From positions 1 through 7,384 of the forward strand of contig JACDGA010000087.1 in NCBI GenBank assembly GCA_013815505.1: DNA of 7,384 nt, in the 5' to 3' direction. The notes below the pieces were generated by a model. That model made no database searches. It saw nothing but the letters and a program-made list of their open reading frames with translations, and was not told the origin of the DNA. Shown here piece by piece: positions 5,636 through 7,384 of the stretch (within the stretch, counting starts at the first letter, position 1; every line of letters begins with the position of its first letter). The translations under genes and the position numbers were made by a program. The stretch is from Acidimicrobiia bacterium (GTDB taxonomy: Bacteria; Actinomycetota; Acidimicrobiia; Acidimicrobiales; Ilumatobacteraceae).

Positions 5636-6226
5636 GTGGTCGGCGAGCTGACCACGTCGATCGTTATCGGACGCGTTGAGCAGCCCACGCGCGCTCGACA
5701 CCGATGTCGATGCCTGTGTCGCCCAGCTTTCGGCGGGCCGTTCAGCATCGAGCTTGGAGCGTCTGTTGCCGACCATCGAGCGGTTTCGCCTCTTCCTCAA
5801 GCCACGAGTGACCCAGCACGTTTGTCAGAGGTCTCCCGACATGACGCGGACCGGTTCCTTGCATTGCGTACCTCGCTCGGCACTGCAGCGCGCGTGCCGA
5901 CAATTCTCAACCGGCGCAACGCGCTGCGCGGTGCCGGCATCATCACGATCCGGCTTCACGGCACCGACGAAGACACGAACCGCCGATTCAATCGGACCGA
6001 GAACGTGCGACCGATTCCACCCGGTGACCCGGACTTCGCCCGGATCTACCCCCGACGAAGCGACGCTGAGTCCATCAACCGCCACCTCGACGACACACTC
6101 TGGCTCCGGCGAGCCCACAGCGTCGGCCACTACCGCCAAACGCTGAACATCATCACCTACGCCGTCGGCATCAACGCGCTGGCCAGCCAACTCCACCGCC
6201 AACAAGCACCGCCAGCCGCCGCCTAA
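5636..6226 (+). pseudogene. C-terminal part of a probable transposase (remnant)
   Basis: This open frame encodes 196 residues from a GTG. Only the C-terminal half (about 85-190) looks like real protein: TILNRRNALRGAGIITIRL, then PPGDPDFARIYPRRSDAES and INRHLDDTLWLRRAHSVGHY, ending ITYAVGINALASQLHR. The RRSDAESxNR stretch followed by RAHSVG and a hydrophobic NALA-type helix resembles the end of DDE transposases, where E145 (codon 6068-6070) would be the last catalytic acid. The first about 80 residues are low quality. An overlapping frame (from 5676) has more protein-like sequence (SLERLLPTIERFRLF), which suggests a frameshift. No N-terminal catalytic Asp, terminal inverted repeats or target duplication are visible. 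The IS family is not identified. It is most likely a 5'-truncated remnant. Confidence 0.5.
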
Positions 6227-6392
6227 CGCCCTGCATCGGAGCGCAAGCGATCAGGCGCGCGTTTGAACACGAAGCAGCGCCGGCGGGCTCCCTCTCGCAC
6301 GTCCGCGGCAGCCGCTGCCGCAGTTACGATCCATTCTCCAGCCGAAAGAACACGCGTGGAGCACGTTTCCTCCCACATTTCCTTCCGGTCCC
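6227..6392. other. Short non-coding leader upstream of tRNA-Thr
   Basis: No gene is supported here. The tRNA promoter should lie in this stretch. TACGAT at 6325-6330 could be a -10 element, but it has no clear -35 partner and would leave a leader of about 55 bases, so I do not call it firmly. CGGCAGCCGCTGCCG at 6306-6320 is a short GC-rich inverted repeat, CGGCAGC with GCTGCCG. Confidence 0.4.
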
Positions 6393-6465
6393 GCCGGGTT
6401 AGCTCAGTTGGCAGAGCACTTGACTTGTAATCATGTGGTCGCGGGTTCGATTCCCGCACCCGGCT
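6393..6465 (+). tRNA. tRNA-Thr, anticodon UGU (reads ACA)
   Basis: The cloverleaf can be drawn by eye. The acceptor stem GCCGGGT (6393-6399) pairs perfectly with ACCCGGC (6458-6464), with discriminator T6465. The D arm is GCTC/GAGC (6402-6405, 6414-6417). The anticodon loop CTTGTAA (6424-6430) has TGT at 6426-6428. The T arm is GCGGG/CCCGC (6441-6445, 6453-6457) with loop TTCGATT. The anticodon stem CTTGA/TCATG has one mismatch, T6420 with T6434 (positions 28 and 42). CCA is not encoded directly after the discriminator. It points toward the OmpA-family gene, which is convergent with it. Confidence 0.95.
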
Positions 6466-6516
6466 CAACCAGCTCCGTGAGTCTCATACCGTCCGTTTCC
6501 TGATGGGCGTGAGCGA

Positions 6517-7384
6517 TCACGTGTCGGCGATCAGCCCGTAGAAGACGAACTCGGTGCGCCGGTTGAGGGCGAACGCGGTCTTGTCGTTGTTGAGCATCAG
6601 CAGGTCGCTCTCACCGACCGCGCGTGACGACAGGCGGTCCGGATCGATGCCCTGCCCGACGAGATAGCTGACGGTGGCCCGGGCGCGGGCGTCGGAGATG
6701 GCAAAGTTGTCCTCCGGCGAGCCGCGCTGGTCGGCGTGACCGATCACGAGCGCTGTGACGTTCGGCAGCGCCTCCATCACGGTGGCGACGCGATCGAACT
6801 CCAGCGCGTGGTCGGGCAGGATGACGGCGCTGTTCTCGGGGAATCTTGCCGATGTGAGCTCTATCACGCGCACGCCGACGCTCTTCGGTACGTTCGGATT
6901 GATTCCGAGGAAGTTCACGAGCGACGCCGGTGTCTTGCTGTTCGCAAGGGCCAGCGCGCCCAGCCGGTCGGCCGCCGCCTGGCTCGGCACGGTGCCCGAC
7001 AGCGTGATCGTGTCGACGTCGAACGTGGCGATCACCGGCTGCGGGCTGCCGTCGGGCAGCGTGGAATAGGTGACCGCCTTCGTTGTCCTGGTGCGCGCTG
7101 TCGAGGATGACTTGGGACGCCTCGCCTCGGTCGTTGTGGTGGTCGGCCGGGTGGTCGTCGATGCTGCGATGGTCGTGGTCGGCGGCCTGGTGGACGTGGC
7201 AGTGCTCGTCGACGCGGCGTCAGTCGTGGCAGGCTCGCTCGATGCGGAGGGCGCAGTTGTTGGCGACGTGCTGGCCTGATCGGTGGCGTCGGTCGTCGGC
7301 GTCGAATCGGCGGCCGCACCAGAGGTCGCTGCGTCGGTATCCGTCGGACTGTCGTCGTCAACGGCGACGGGGACAATGCGGGTG
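6517..7384 (-). CDS. OmpA-family envelope protein with BON-like segment (5' end outside window)
   Basis: The frame is open from the right edge to TGA at 6517-6519, giving 288 C-terminal residues; the true start lies outside. It begins with an acidic/Ala/Ser/Thr-rich region, then a Thr-rich linker with runs of up to five Thr and Thr-Arg-Pro units (about 7080-7330). Next is a BON-like segment (FDVDTITLSGTVPSQAAADRL, about 6960-7023). The C-terminal OmpA domain (about 6525-6790) has GHADQRGSPEDN, then AISDARARATVSYLVGQGI, and NRRTEFVFYG near the end. The Asp at 6730-6732 and Arg at 6685-6687 are 15 residues apart, as in the diaminopimelate-binding pair of OmpA domains, so peptidoglycan binding is expected. 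The order linker, BON-like, OmpA recalls mycobacterial ArfA (Rv0899). A GTG at 7035 could mimic a start, but it falls inside continuous coding sequence. Confidence 0.9.
   Translation of the reverse strand, partial: TRIVPVAVDDDSPTDTDAATSGAAADSTPTTDATDQASTSPTTAPSASSEPATTDAASTSTATSTRPPTTTIAASTTTRPTTTTTEARRPKSSSTARTRTTKAVTYSTLPDGSPQPVIATFDVDTITLSGTVPSQAAADRLGALALANSKTPASLVNFLGINPNVPKSVGVRVIELTSARFPENSAVILPDHALEFDRVATVMEALPNVTALVIGHADQRGSPEDNFAISDARARATVSYLVGQGIDPDRLSSRAVGESDLLMLNNDKTAFALNRRTEFVFYGLIADT

Noticed and set aside
6223..6468. Minus-strand 81-residue ORF beginning MSRVRESNPRPHDYKSS
   Set aside because: Its first part is the antisense of the tRNA-Thr gene. This is a well-known spurious translation of tRNA complements, and the rest has no protein features.
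6441..6470. Attachment site at the 3' end of tRNA-Thr
   Set aside because: No second copy of the tRNA 3' end was seen in the window, no integrase is recognisable, and the decayed patch lies on the 5' side of the tRNA, not the usual 3' side.
6508..6521. Hairpin CGTGA-GCGA-TCACG at the end of the OmpA-family gene as terminator
   Set aside because: The stem is only five base pairs with no T-tract, so it is too weak to call in a high-GC genome.

Overview
The window looks like chromosomal DNA from a high-GC actinobacterium. Its base composition, GTG starts, strong Shine-Dalgarno sites and gene content (Tat-type ferritin-like proteins, a class E-like sortase, a Crp regulator, and the ispD-ispF-rlmB order) fit this. 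An Acidimicrobiia (Ilumatobacter-like) source is my best guess. It is an inference from protein style and was not tested by any search.

Layout, left to right. (1) Bases 1-943, plus strand: the 3' end of one gene, probably a ferritin-like protein, overlaps the start of a second ferritin-like protein that has a Tat-type leader. (2) Bases 973-1713, plus: a sortase that appears to be a lipoprotein. (3) Bases 1739-2437, minus: a Crp/Fnr regulator convergent with the sortase. (4) Bases 2529-3733, plus: ispD and ispF, coupled by a one-base overlap, giving two consecutive cytidylyl/cyclase steps of the MEP isoprenoid pathway. (5) Bases 3734-3865: a short intergenic element with two direct copies and one inverted copy of a GC-rich unit. 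It can fold into alternative hairpins and is followed by a 12-codon ORF touching the next start. (6) Bases 3866-4921, plus: rlmB (23S rRNA 2'-O-methyltransferase) with a long Arg/Gly/Ser-rich N-terminal extension. The usual cysS between ispF and rlmB is absent. (7) Bases 4922-6392: about 1.5 kb without an intact gene. It holds the C-terminal tail of a short-chain dehydrogenase (minus), a 3 x 11 bp tandem repeat and the C-terminal part of a probable transposase (plus), so it looks like a decayed accessory patch. (8) Bases 6393-6465: tRNA-Thr(UGU). (9) Bases 6517-7384, minus: the C-terminal 288 residues of an OmpA-family envelope protein with a Thr-rich linker, a BON-like segment and a peptidoglycan-binding OmpA domain.

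Most of the window is ordinary housekeeping plus cell-envelope genes. I did not find a convincing new multi-gene system. The points most worth a second look are the repeat/hairpin element and small ORF in front of rlmB, the lipobox-bearing sortase, the mismatch in the tRNA-Thr anticodon stem, and the decayed patch between rlmB and the tRNA.
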